This document shows, in pieces, positions 53,366 through 61,320 of a DNA stretch of 64,000 bases. Both the position numbers and the translations under genes were made by a program. The DNA is taken from positions 62,001 through 126,000 of the forward strand of contig CBDCFT010000019.1 of the NCBI GenBank assembly GCA_965216365.1. Direction: 5' to 3'. The notes beneath the pieces were generated by a model. It did not search any database and was not told the DNA's origin. It saw only the letters and a list, made by a program, of their open reading frames with translations. Origin of the DNA: CBDCFT01 sp965216365. GTDB taxonomy: Bacteria; Pseudomonadota; Gammaproteobacteria; Arenicellales; CBDCFT01. The stretch's first letter is position 1; each line of letters starts with the position of its first letter.

Positions 53366-53368
53366 TAG
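52241..53368 (+). CDS. IS630-family transposase
   Basis: A 375-residue transposase. N-terminal HTH 'TRIAKEVGVSVVTVREWRKRF' (in part), then the DDE domain: Asp in 'AIICVDEKSQIQ', Asp in 'LHLILDNYGTHTH' and the acidic residue in 'TSCSWLNLIERWFGQLT'. The frame is intact. The stop codon TAG lies outside the element: its first two bases are the TA target duplication. Confidence 0.9.
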   Translation: MISLPETFKPSVNVAMNLPAKALQVSTQDRDRLESWLRAHNTPQAMAWRAQIIVYAAEGLPNTRIAKEVGVSVVTVREWRKRFEMEGIDALTEIKPGRGRKREISATKVKRIVHDTLHVKPRGATHWSCRSMADRHKVSAATVQRIWDAHGLQPHRTETFKLSTDPEFVEKLTDIVGLYLNPPDKAAIICVDEKSQIQALDRTQPGLPMKRGRCGTRTHDYKRHGTTSLFAALNVLEGTIIGNCYERHRHQEFLKFLRRLDREFPKSKPLHLILDNYGTHTHPNVKAWLDKHPRFHLHFTPTSCSWLNLIERWFGQLTEKQLRRGVFTSVKELTHTIKQFIKVYNEHPKPFVWNTKVDDILRKVGKCKAILETVH

Positions 53369-53739
53369 TTAGTTATTATTGCATAGGCGTATGCGGCATA
53401 ACGCGTTCCACTATGAGATTGTTAAATCGGATTTCCTCTTTGTCGATATCCATGCTTGATCGGACATCGCGAAGAGCGATTCGAGTGACCCCGTCAACAT
53501 ATAAACCGCTATCGTGTAGTAAACGTACTGCTTAAAATCATGACGATGTTGGGTACAAACAAATCGAAAAACAGTCAGCAGACTATAGCTAGCCCTTTAT
53601 CTTCCGGTTTTGTTATCATGTGGCGGCCGCTCTATTTCGTGTCCCCACACGAAATAGTCGCCCAACCCCTCTTCCGTTATGTCGTAACGCAGGCAGGGCT
53701 ATCAAATCCATACAGGGAATACTCTAGAGGTAGGATTAA
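53369..53739. other. Intergenic stretch with one strong hairpin
   Basis: About 370 bp before the FKBP gene. Short frames here show no family. The hairpin is described at 53632. AGAGGTAGGA before 53740 is the ribosome site. Confidence 0.35.
53632..53657. repeat. Perfect 11-bp inverted repeat upstream of the FKBP gene
   Basis: CTATTTCGTGT-CCCC-ACACGAAATAG. There is no T-run, so an operator or 5' UTR hairpin is more likely than a terminator. Confidence 0.5.
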
Positions 53740-54426
53740 ATGACACTCAAGATCTTAGTCAGCATAACCGTGCTACTCGCATCGTTGCCTCGCATCGCCA
53801 CTGCCCAGGCGTCTTTGTCGACTCAAGAACAGAAGTTCAGCTATGCGATGGGAATCCGTGTGGTGGAGCAATTGCAGCAAAAGCTCGAGCAAGCGGGTAT
53901 GCAACTCGATACGTCCACGTTCACGCAGGGAATCCAAGACGCGCTGTCCGGCGCGCAACCGCAGCTATCGAGGGAGGAAATACAGGCCGTGCTCCAGATA
54001 CATCAGACACAACGGTTCATGAAGCAGGCAACCGTGGCGATGGCTAACAAGCGGGCGGGTGATGCTTTTCGGGTGGCCAACCAAGCTAAGGATAGTGTCA
54101 TCGAGACCGCGTCCGGTCTTCAGTATCGGGTGTTGGAAGAAGGTGCCGGTAAACAACCGGACGCCACTGACACTGTGGTCGTGCACTACCGTGGTACCCT
54201 CGTGAACGGAGAAGAATTTGACAGCTCCTATGCAGGTGGTGAGCCTGTGACATTCGACCTCAATGGTGTTATCGATGGTTGGCGCGAGGCACTGCAGATG
54301 ATGCAAGAGGGCGCCAAGTGGGAGTTGGTGATTCCCCCTGAGCTCGCATACGGTGACCAGGGCAGTGGAAAGATCGGTCCTAATGAGACATTGATCTTTG
54401 AGATTGAGCTGATCACCGTAAAGTAG
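53740..54426 (+). CDS. FKBP-type peptidyl-prolyl isomerase, periplasmic (Mip/FkpA-like)
   Basis: A 228-residue exported PPIase. Signal peptide about 1-22 ('ILVSITVLLASLPRIATA'). The N-terminal dimerisation domain spans about 27-115 with 'QKFSYAMGIRVVEQL'. The C-terminal FKBP domain (about 120-228) has 'VVHYRGTLVNGEEFDSSY', 'GVIDGWREALQMMQEGAKWEL' (in part) and 'PPELAYGDQGSGKIGPNETL'. It folds proteins in the periplasm. It has no operon partner here. Confidence 0.9.
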   Translation: MTLKILVSITVLLASLPRIATAQASLSTQEQKFSYAMGIRVVEQLQQKLEQAGMQLDTSTFTQGIQDALSGAQPQLSREEIQAVLQIHQTQRFMKQATVAMANKRAGDAFRVANQAKDSVIETASGLQYRVLEEGAGKQPDATDTVVVHYRGTLVNGEEFDSSYAGGEPVTFDLNGVIDGWREALQMMQEGAKWELVIPPELAYGDQGSGKIGPNETLIFEIELITVK

Positions 54427-54597
54427 AGTGGGGCCGGCGTTTGCACTGTACGCCTACGCCAAGGCCCATTCGACGAAAGGCTTGATGACGTGTCAAACGC
54501 TAGCATATTGGCTCCGCCTACCGCTGCCGGCCTCGTGCTCCGCACTTCCATGGCGGGCAGCGAGAGACGGTGATTCACCCCCCGCAGGGTCAAGTGG

Positions 54598-55704
54598 CTA
54601 TGGTCGCTCCGGCCAATCGCAGTTGCCGTCGGTACAAAGAGCAGGGTATAAGACGAGGCCACTTGTTTCGCGCTGCCCTGATGGTGTATGCAACAAGCGG
54701 AGCGCCTCGCTAACACCCGATCGAACCAGAGTTGGCACGTCCTCGTCGATGGTTACTGTCATGTAGTCCCACTCAAGGAAACCGTTGTCAATATCGGGGA
54801 TAAAGAAATCCGCTAATCCGGCGAGGGCACCACTCAAATCGATTGTGGTGTCAGGGATGAATTCAATGTTACCTATTGGATCACCGAAATCTACCGATAC
54901 GCCTGGTATCGTGAACGATAAGCTGTTTCCTGACCCTGTTATGATGTCAACGAGGTTAAAAGCCAGGGGACTAGGGTTGAAAGTACAGGCCGAAAGAAGA
55001 GCTAGCGGGAAGCCGGTGGTGGCCTGACAGAACAGGGTCATCTGCAGCTCGTAGGTATGCCCTGTGATGACTTTCGCGCCAAAACTGAACGTATCACTAC
55101 TGTCCTCTTCACACCAACCAACTTCAGCTCCAAACTCAACTGGGTCACTCACCAGCGGTAAGGTTACTTTGAGCTCTACCGCTCTGTCCGGCTCGCAGCC
55201 GAAATCCGCAACTGCGGCGTTGCCAACTTCGAAAACATTGTTTGGGTCAGTTACGTCCACCAACCCTACCCGGATGAAGGCTTCCGACTTGACGCCCAGC
55301 GAGGGTATCGTGATGTTGTCTATCTTCGTGAAGTCAACAACATACAGCGAGCCACGCCACACAGTGGACCCGGTCACTCTGGCGTCCAATACGATGTCAC
55401 TGTCAGTTGTCGTGGGAACCGTAAACTGCTTGGTCATGGTACTGCGTGCCAAATCGCTCTGGGTGGTACCCGAAGTTATCACAAAGTTACCGACTTTGTT
55501 GTTGGTTAAATCATCCGATGTGTCACAGGTTGCTACAGGACCACAAGTGGCGACATCGAAATCGGTTCCATCTGGAGCAAACACGGCGACATTACCCGGA
55601 TCGAGAGTCGCGACAACCTGGCTTAACGCAGCCGGCGAGACGCTGAATGTGCCGATCAGTAGTACGGCCGCATGAAATGTAGTATTGAATGTTTTTACTT
55701 TCAT
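54598..55704 (-). CDS. Secreted beta-rich protein, unknown function
   Basis: About 368 residues. The start at 55704 is chosen for AAGGAGAAG upstream and the clean signal peptide ('AAVLLIGTFSVSPAALSQ'); the longer frame reads through a terminator hairpin. The mature protein is Asp/Thr/Val-rich and beta-sheet-like, with four or more Cys pairs ('CGPVATCDTSDD', 'FCQATTG'), as in 'choice-of-anchor' type exported proteins, but no sorting signal or PEP-CTERM is visible at the C-terminus ('LCTDGNCDWPERP'). Convergent with the FKBP gene. No function proposed. Confidence 0.65.
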   Translation of the reverse strand: MKVKTFNTTFHAAVLLIGTFSVSPAALSQVVATLDPGNVAVFAPDGTDFDVATCGPVATCDTSDDLTNNKVGNFVITSGTTQSDLARSTMTKQFTVPTTTDSDIVLDARVTGSTVWRGSLYVVDFTKIDNITIPSLGVKSEAFIRVGLVDVTDPNNVFEVGNAAVADFGCEPDRAVELKVTLPLVSDPVEFGAEVGWCEEDSSDTFSFGAKVITGHTYELQMTLFCQATTGFPLALLSACTFNPSPLAFNLVDIITGSGNSLSFTIPGVSVDFGDPIGNIEFIPDTTIDLSGALAGLADFFIPDIDNGFLEWDYMTVTIDEDVPTLVRSGVSEALRLLHTPSGQRETSGLVLYPALCTDGNCDWPERP

Positions 55705-55770
55705 CGTACTTCTCCTTAATGTGGATGTGAAACATGTATGTTTACAATTGACGCCCTTACCCACAAAAAA

Positions 55771-55797
55771 GCCGGTATTGCGCAACGCAAAACCGGC
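55771..55797 (-). terminator. Terminator hairpin in the leader of the secreted-protein gene
   Basis: GCCGGT and ACCGGC close an inner TTGCG-CAA-CGCAA stem. On the minus strand six T follow (55765-55770). It lies about 60 bp before the gene start, with no gene upstream on this strand for 1 kb, so it may be a leader attenuator. Confidence 0.7.
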
Positions 55798-55904
55798 ATC
55801 CTGAAAACACATCCATTGTGTGATGTGGACATAGGTCAGCCAGGTTTTTGCCAATCTTAAGACCCGTAAATTTCCGTCTCTGTCGCACAATACATTTGAC
55901 GATT

Positions 55905-56830
55905 AACAGCCTACTCCCGTCTTGTGATCAGTGCAACAAATAGAATTTGATCTAAGAGATGACTTGTAAGAAATCCGTTACGCTTTGGGGACAAGTTGTG
56001 CCATTGCGCACCCCCTCAGCAACAGTTAGACACAATTGATTGATTGAATAAAAGTGGATTTTGGTTCACCCATACTGGCCCGGCAACGAACTAAATAGAT
56101 TCCCCCGGCTAAAGCCGGGGTGCTTACTGTCACAGCCCTTCTAGGCTGCCGTTGTTGCTCATCACTTCAACTACGGGCCACGATGAGCAACAACGTAGCT
56201 CATTCACCCACGGGTAAACCCGTGCTGCTCTGTCTTCGACCGCATAGAGGAACGATGATGACAAAAAGCTACTACCCTTAAGCCAACGCAGTGAAGACTG
56301 TTTGTGCTTTGGAAAACTTGGTGGCTTTACCAGAACAAAACCTAAAACATATATTAAGCTTAATATACCGAAACCTGATGCTGCTATTTCCAAACGACTC
56401 GATGCTACTTTTGTCAAGACGTTAGTTTAGTGAAAAAGCGTATACTACGTGCTGCTCTTCGTTGCTTTCTTCCGTGTCGTGCTAGCAAGTGAATGAACGA
56501 TTGAAGTTTGATCTCCAGAGCCACTACCGACTTGACTAATCGAATACTGCCGTCGTTTTAGAAAACATTCAAAATGATAGGCACGGCCTCCTAATTAATT
56601 AAGCCCTCAACTCTTTAGAGTCTTGTTCTGGGAATCACGAATTTACAAAGACTGTCCGTAGAGTAATCTAAAGCGGAAGCAAAAGCTTAGCGCAATAAAC
56701 GTTGCTTACGGGTCGATTAGAGTCCTATTTTTGAATTCATTGAAAGACGGTTTCGAATATTTTTTTACGGCCAATATCAGATAGCGAACTCAGGAATTAG
56801 CGGTACCAGATCAAGTCTTGATACTTACAT
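55905..56830. other. Long intergenic stretch containing the second dispersed repeat
   Basis: About 925 bp without a credible gene. It holds the repeat at 56093-56248. A 95-codon minus frame across the repeat (56130-56417) is not credible. The part from 56250 to 56830 shows nothing I recognise. Confidence 0.4.
56093..56248. repeat. 155-bp dispersed palindromic repeat, copy 2
   Basis: Same element as 46681-46835, same orientation, with the more perfect first hairpin CCCCGGCTAAAGCCGGGG. The two copies bracket the 9.4-kb IS-rich region. Confidence 0.8.
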
Positions 56831-57862
56831 TTAAGTAATATCCGATCGTCTTATGCTTTGGTCGACAAGTTCTCCACGTTCCTTGGCCATTGCGGCCATG
56901 AGGCGTAACACGACGCAGGCGGCGAGCTTCGATGTAGTGCCGCTAACGTCAAACACTGGGCATAACTCGGAAACTTCGATCAGACTCACAGACCCGCGTT
57001 GTCCCAACATCGTTGCGACTTTCATTATTTCCCGCGACTCCAATCCGCCAGGCTCAGGTGCCGTTACCCCAGGGGCGGCGGAGGCATCCATTATATTCAT
57101 ATTAAAACTAAGATATTGCGCATCGGTGTTATTCCACACGCGGTCGGCGGCCTCATTTACCACGGTCTCAACACCACGTTCCAGCACTTCAAATGTCGGG
57201 TAAAAACGAATACCGCGCTCGTTGGCAAGATCGATGTGATCTTTTGGGTTGAGCGAGTTGCGTGCGCCGATATGAGCGATATTCTCCGGATGAATATTTG
57301 CGATTTCACTCACACGGGCCAAAGTACAGGGACTGGTGTTTTTTTCACCCGCCCAACTATCGGCCATATCAAGCTGCGCGCCAAAGTGCATATAACCAAT
57401 GCGTTTGTTTTCTCCAATGTGATCGGACAACGCACGCGTTGCGGAAATCGAGATCGAATGATCGCCCCCGCAAATCACTGGAACCACCCCCGCCGCCAAT
57501 ACTTCTCTGACTGCCCGATAGATACGGTCATGAGCAAGTTCGGGAACAACTTTCGGAATTCTGACGTTACCGCAATCAACGCAGCTCCCCTGAAGATCCA
57601 CCTGGTATTCAAACCAGTAGGGAAAATAATCATGAGTCGCTACACGAAATGCTTGCGCACCCTCCTCTGATCCAGGCTTCCCAACATTACCTTCATCATA
57701 AGGGACACCCACAAACGCGAACCGGGCACCGCTTTGCTTTAACGCCTCCGTTTCCATAGGAACCTGCTTGGAACGCAAAAAAGTAATAATTCCCAGTGTC
57801 TTGAAATTTTCCGGATCACCTAGCGGTGAAAAGAGATGTTCGTAATTAATCGCAGGATTCAT
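56831..57862 (-). CDS. Catalytically degenerate ureohydrolase, MfmB-like partner subunit
   Basis: A 343-residue ureohydrolase-fold protein that has lost most of its metal site. GGDHS (132-136) is kept. The second motif reads HFGAQLD (159-165), so Asp161 is Gly and His163 is Gln. The third reads SFNMNIMD (252-259), with both Asp ligands changed to Asn (254, 256). Four of six ligands are gone, yet the frame is intact and the fold blocks are conserved. It lies 74 bp downstream of a paralogue with a full site. In metformin hydrolase the catalytic MfmA works with an inactive MfmB, so a structural or substrate-shaping subunit is likely. The partner pairing is inferred. Confidence 0.85.
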   Translation of the reverse strand: MNPAINYEHLFSPLGDPENFKTLGIITFLRSKQVPMETEALKQSGARFAFVGVPYDEGNVGKPGSEEGAQAFRVATHDYFPYWFEYQVDLQGSCVDCGNVRIPKVVPELAHDRIYRAVREVLAAGVVPVICGGDHSISISATRALSDHIGENKRIGYMHFGAQLDMADSWAGEKNTSPCTLARVSEIANIHPENIAHIGARNSLNPKDHIDLANERGIRFYPTFEVLERGVETVVNEAADRVWNNTDAQYLSFNMNIMDASAAPGVTAPEPGGLESREIMKVATMLGQRGSVSLIEVSELCPVFDVSGTTSKLAACVVLRLMAAMAKERGELVDQSIRRSDIT

Positions 57863-57936
57863 TTTTTTCGCTCTCTTATGTATAAGTTTTGCTTCTAAGC
57901 AGCCTTGTCATGCAATGGGTTAGTCAATTTGCTAGT

Positions 57937-59004
57937 TTAAGGCGTTTTGCCTTGATCGCGCAGTGTCTTCGCCCGACTACCCAGGTAGTGATACACCATG
58001 CAACAAGCCAGCTTGATACTCATGTGACTCACATCAAAGTGAGGACTCAGTTCTGAAATCTCCATAACATCCGCACCATAAGTGCCGGCGATGCGGGCTA
58101 GTTGAATCGCCTCCCTCGACTTAATACCAAATGTTTCCGGTGCGGTGGTGCCAGGCATACAACTGGCATCCAGCGAATCCGTGTCCCATGACCAGTACAC
58201 CCCATCAGTTCCATCCCAGGCAATGTCAAAAATTTCTTTGGTACACGCCTCAATACCGCGATCCACGACCTCTTGCATCGGCAACAAACGGACGTTGTTA
58301 TCAATCCAAAAATCGACCCAGTCCTTTGGGTTAAGACCATTTCGCGAACCCATATGAGCCATGTTACGGCCATCGCAATTGGGTAAATCGAATGCACGCG
58401 CGGGGCCGGAACAGTTTGTGTTCGGATTTCCTTCCCAATCCGGGGCGGAATCGAGATGACAGTCCACATGCAAATAGCCGATTTTTCCATTTTTATGAAA
58501 ATCAGATACCGCTCTCGATCCGGGTATTGGAACCGAATGATCACCACCGCACAAAATTACTTTAGCACCGCCCTCCAAACACTCGGTGACATACTGGTAA
58601 ATATACTCATGACTGCGCTCGTTGTTGCCTGGAATTATCGGCACGTCGCCGCAATCTACCGGACTAAAGAAAGAAATAAGATCGACGTCATATTCGAACA
58701 TATAGGGGAAGTACTGTGTTGACGCCTCCCGAATACCCGATGGCCCCTGAGAGGTTCCGGCCCTGACCATTTGACCCTGATCCCACGGAACACCTAAAAA
58801 GCAAATCTTCGCGCCCATGTCTCGAATCGCGTTGCGATCCGGTGGGCAATAGGGAGCGCCCATAAACGTCGCTAGCCCACGGGCTTTAAATGAGCCATTG
58901 TGTTTTGTCGGCGAATAAATATGGTCATCGGGGCCAGTGTGAATTGCCGGACCCTGATGTTGATGGGGGACAAATTCCCACGTCGGCGATCCGTTATTAC
59001 TCAT
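57937..59004 (-). CDS. Nickel-type ureohydrolase, MfmA-like catalytic subunit
   Basis: A 355-residue ureohydrolase with all six metal ligands: H156 in GGDHS, D181, H183 and D185 in HVDCHLD, D274 and D276 in WDTDSLD. The first-shell neighbourhood differs from agmatinase (Cys182 in place of Ala; TTAPETFG in place of GTGTPEPGG). 'YCPPDRNAIRDMGAKICFLG' (in part) opens the fold. It follows hypB and hypA on the same strand and is followed by a site-less paralogue. It probably hydrolyses a substituted guanidine or biguanide with nickel in the active site, in complex with the next protein. Substrate unproven. Confidence 0.85.
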   Translation of the reverse strand: MSNNGSPTWEFVPHQHQGPAIHTGPDDHIYSPTKHNGSFKARGLATFMGAPYCPPDRNAIRDMGAKICFLGVPWDQGQMVRAGTSQGPSGIREASTQYFPYMFEYDVDLISFFSPVDCGDVPIIPGNNERSHEYIYQYVTECLEGGAKVILCGGDHSVPIPGSRAVSDFHKNGKIGYLHVDCHLDSAPDWEGNPNTNCSGPARAFDLPNCDGRNMAHMGSRNGLNPKDWVDFWIDNNVRLLPMQEVVDRGIEACTKEIFDIAWDGTDGVYWSWDTDSLDASCMPGTTAPETFGIKSREAIQLARIAGTYGADVMEISELSPHFDVSHMSIKLACCMVYHYLGSRAKTLRDQGKTP

Positions 59005-59076
59005 TTATTCTCCCGATTCGTTCTTCTGATTGTTCGTACGATTTTCATGCGGTGTTCCAGTAGTTCGAACCCTGCT

Positions 59077-59487
59077 TCAAAGTCGCACTCGTTTGGTTTC
59101 GTCGCTTTGTTGCGGCAGTGTTGCGAGCGAGTCACCGTCACACTTCTCCGCTACTTCCAATGCTACGAGTTGCATCTCGCGTCCGGTAACCACTTCGGGT
59201 GTAGGCGTACTGCAAGTAGGGCAACTAAAACTGTAACGCGAATCAGGTGTTTTGACTTCATCGCAGCGCGGACACATTACGGTCAACGACACTTCTTCAA
59301 TTTCAAGAATTGCGTTTTCACAACATGTTCCCTTCGACGCATAGGAAAAACAAAAATAAAGTGGACGCATCAGCCCCGATAATTCACCAAGCCGGATTTT
59401 TATTCTGCGCACCCGACCAGCATTTTGCTTCCTGGCATGCTCACAAGCGAGCTCGATTAGACTCGTAGCGATAGAAAGTTCATGCAT
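59077..59487 (-). CDS. hypA: Nickel metallochaperone HypA
   Basis: A 136-residue HypA. The N-terminal MHEL supplies the nickel-binding His2. The structural zinc site uses C72, C75 (CPRC) and C89, C92 (CPTC). 'RIKIRLGELSGL' is the conserved beta strand. The C-terminal 25 residues after 'LVALEVAE' are longer than in classical HypA. It is 43 bp downstream of hypB and 72 bp upstream of the MfmA-like gene. No hydrogenase or urease gene is present, so it should serve the ureohydrolases, as Sll1078 does for guanidine hydrolase. Confidence 0.92.
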   Translation of the reverse strand: MHELSIATSLIELACEHARKQNAGRVRRIKIRLGELSGLMRPLYFCFSYASKGTCCENAILEIEEVSLTVMCPRCDEVKTPDSRYSFSCPTCSTPTPEVVTGREMQLVALEVAEKCDGDSLATLPQQSDETKRVRL

Positions 59488-59530
59488 TGTGAGTATTTTG
59501 AAATGCTAGAGAAGTCACTACGTGATGTTG

Positions 59531-60445
59531 CTAAGCTGCATGGCCGTGCGCTACATTGGATGCGCCTAATGGTTCGTCAGGATTGACTTCAAGTGCATGT
59601 GCCCTTGCAGCATTTATCCAGTCTATCCACGACGCAACTCCCTCGCCACAACGGGCCGAAAGCCTGAGTACCTCGATAGTCGGATTCACACGTTTTGCAT
59701 ACTCGATACATTTATTAACGTCGAAATCAACGTACGGAAGCAGATCGATTTTGTTGAGTATCATCAATTGCGCCGCTGCAAACATATCAGGATACTTGAG
59801 CGGTTTATCTTCGCCTTCCGTAACCGACAAAATCGCGACTTTGTAGTCCTCGCCTAACGCAAAGTTTGCTGGACACACTAGATTCCCAACATTTTCAATA
59901 AAGAGTACTCCACCATGTTCGAGAGGCAATCCCTCAAGCGCATGACCAACCATGTGCGCATCCAGGTGGCAACCACGGCCTGTGTTTATCTGTATCGCGT
60001 TTGCACCGGTTGCGCGAATGCGTTCGGCATCGTTCGCCGTTTCTTGATCGCCTTCAATAACCGAAACCGGAACTGTATCGATTAGCTCTTTGATTGTAGC
60101 GGTTAATAACGTGGTTTTACCTGACCCGGGACTCGATACCAGGTTGAGCGCAAGTACACCATGTTGTTTTAGACACCCGGTATTTTGCTTCGCATACTCA
60201 TCGTTCTTCGAAAGAATGTTCTGCTCGATTTCCAGTGTTTGTGTCCGACTTAGACCGGGAACGAATGCTTGCGAAAAATTTATATTTTGATCAGACGACG
60301 CGTGAGCATGGTCATGGTTATGATCATGATGATGATGTGAATGCGTCTGTATTACATTGCTTTGTTGACTATTTTCGTCACGATGTTCATGGGCGAAACC
60401 ATCGATTCGCGTCTCACCTCGACCACAGCCGCATACACTACACAT
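59531..60445 (-). CDS. hypB: Nickel-inserting GTPase HypB
   Basis: A 304-residue SIMIBI GTPase. The N-terminus is MCSVCGCG, the high-affinity nickel site CxxCGC. A His-rich tract follows at about 35-48 (HSHHHHDHNHDHAH), a nickel store. GTPase motifs: P-loop SSPGSGKTT (104-112), 'GDQETANDAERIR', 'NVGNLVCPANFALGE' with the dimer metal site Cys, and 'NKIDLLPYVDFD'. AAGGGAGA precedes the ATG. It heads the minus-strand unit and diverges from the Lrp copy 2 gene. Together with HypA it would load nickel into the downstream ureohydrolase. Confidence 0.93.
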   Translation of the reverse strand: MCSVCGCGRGETRIDGFAHEHRDENSQQSNVIQTHSHHHHDHNHDHAHASSDQNINFSQAFVPGLSRTQTLEIEQNILSKNDEYAKQNTGCLKQHGVLALNLVSSPGSGKTTLLTATIKELIDTVPVSVIEGDQETANDAERIRATGANAIQINTGRGCHLDAHMVGHALEGLPLEHGGVLFIENVGNLVCPANFALGEDYKVAILSVTEGEDKPLKYPDMFAAAQLMILNKIDLLPYVDFDVNKCIEYAKRVNPTIEVLRLSARCGEGVASWIDWINAARAHALEVNPDEPLGASNVAHGHAA

Positions 60446-60716
60446 AGTTATGTCTCCCTTTATGGTGACTCGAACAAATTGAGTCTTTCATCTATTTTTT
60501 TTACCCTTTAATGAAGCTCTCTTGGGTAGATCAAATCGTGTATCTTGGTACGATACATACTTATAGAATACTATTTGTACGGGTTACGGATTTCAAGTAT
60601 TATTAAGCAAATTACTATGACTATCGTGAAGACAGCTTTGATTTAATAAGGGATTGTCATGATTCGCTCCTTTATTCTACGAACTTCGTAACTAATCGAT
60701 AAATAAGAGAAGTCGC
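60446..60716. promoter_or_regulatory. Divergent promoter region, hypBA-ureohydrolase unit and Lrp copy 2
   Basis: About 270 AT-rich bases. Besides the palindrome at 60678 it has ACGGA-T-TTCAA at 60586-60596, a degenerate version of the Lrp-type site, 93 bp away (about nine turns). Both divergent promoters must lie here. Confidence 0.55.
60678..60690. promoter_or_regulatory. Candidate Lrp operator
   Basis: TACGAA-C-TTCGTA, a perfect 6+1+6 inverted repeat, 27 bp before the Lrp copy 2 start. Same core as the sites before Lrp copy 1 (27097, 27160). Preceded by TTTATTC, so the 13-mer at 60671 recurs before the monooxygenase operon. Confidence 0.65.
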
Positions 60717-61280
60717 ATGAAAAAGCCTCAAACGAGTGTGCGTCCATTACCCATATCGCCTGCACGCAAGGAAAAGGAAAATCCAGCGGGTGCCGCAAAA
60801 TTGGTGCCACGTTCGTTACTTTCCGACCCTCTTAACCGCGCAATTATCGAGCGGTTGCAAGAAGATGGACGACTAGCCTATTCCACAATCGCACGCGACC
60901 TTAACACGTCCGAAGGAACCGTGCGCAATCGTGTAAATAACATGATCGATGCCGGGGCGTTAAGAATAGTCGCTGTAGCCGATCCCATGGCACTCGGTCA
61001 CGCCGCCTACGCATTTATCGGCTTAAAACTTGCTGCTGGCGCTGACCCCAGGATAGTCGCTAAGCCATTCGTGGACCGGGAAGAAGTGCTTTTTGTGTTG
61101 TTTTCGGCTGGCCAGTACGACCTGTTAATTGAGGTGCTGTGCAAAACCCAAGAAGATTTGCGCGACTTCTTTCTGGAAATGTGCTATGGCCAGGAAGACA
61201 TCGCCGGCGTAGAACCGATGATGGGGCTGGAAGTTTTTAAATACCAACTAAAGTGGGACTCACAACAATGGTCCACGTAA
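60717..61280 (+). CDS. Lrp/AsnC-family regulator (copy 2)
   Basis: A 187-residue Lrp-type regulator with a basic N-terminal tail. HTH: 'LNRAIIERLQEDGRLAYSTI', 'LNTSEGTVRNRVNNMIDAGAL'. RAM domain: 'LFSAGQYDLLIEVLCKTQED' and 'IAGVEPMMGLEVFKYQLKWD'. It is a clear paralogue of the 26300 gene. It is divergent from hypBA and the MfmAB-like genes and 40 bp upstream of the glutamine-synthetase-like gene on its own strand, so it may control both directions. The effector may be an amine or amino acid of this pathway (inference). Confidence 0.88.
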   Translation: MKKPQTSVRPLPISPARKEKENPAGAAKLVPRSLLSDPLNRAIIERLQEDGRLAYSTIARDLNTSEGTVRNRVNNMIDAGALRIVAVADPMALGHAAYAFIGLKLAAGADPRIVAKPFVDREEVLFVLFSAGQYDLLIEVLCKTQEDLRDFFLEMCYGQEDIAGVEPMMGLEVFKYQLKWDSQQWST

Positions 61281-61320
61281 GAATAAACCGGTTTATATTG
61301 CAGCTAAAGAGGAGAACGTA

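Noticed and set aside
55705..55890. 62-codon N-terminal extension of the secreted protein
   Set aside because: It reads through the terminator hairpin, and the internal ATG has a ribosome site and a signal peptide.
55705..55900. c-di-GMP-I riboswitch before the secreted-protein gene
   Set aside because: The leader has a terminator, but the GGCAAACC and GGGACGCAAAGC core blocks are not present in the right form.
56130..56417. 95-codon minus-strand frame across the dispersed repeat
   Set aside because: Part of it is the repeat's hairpins read as protein; no family sequence.
59077..60445. HypA/HypB as part of a hydrogenase maturation cluster
   Set aside because: No hydrogenase structural gene, no hypC-F and no urease gene are visible; the next genes in the unit are ureohydrolases.
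8900..60720. Guanidine riboswitches (ykkC, mini-ykkC, ykkC-III) upstream of ureohydrolase or transporter genes
   Set aside because: I looked for paired ACGR-loop hairpins and the ykkC core in the leaders and found none by eye. A covariance-model search would be decisive.
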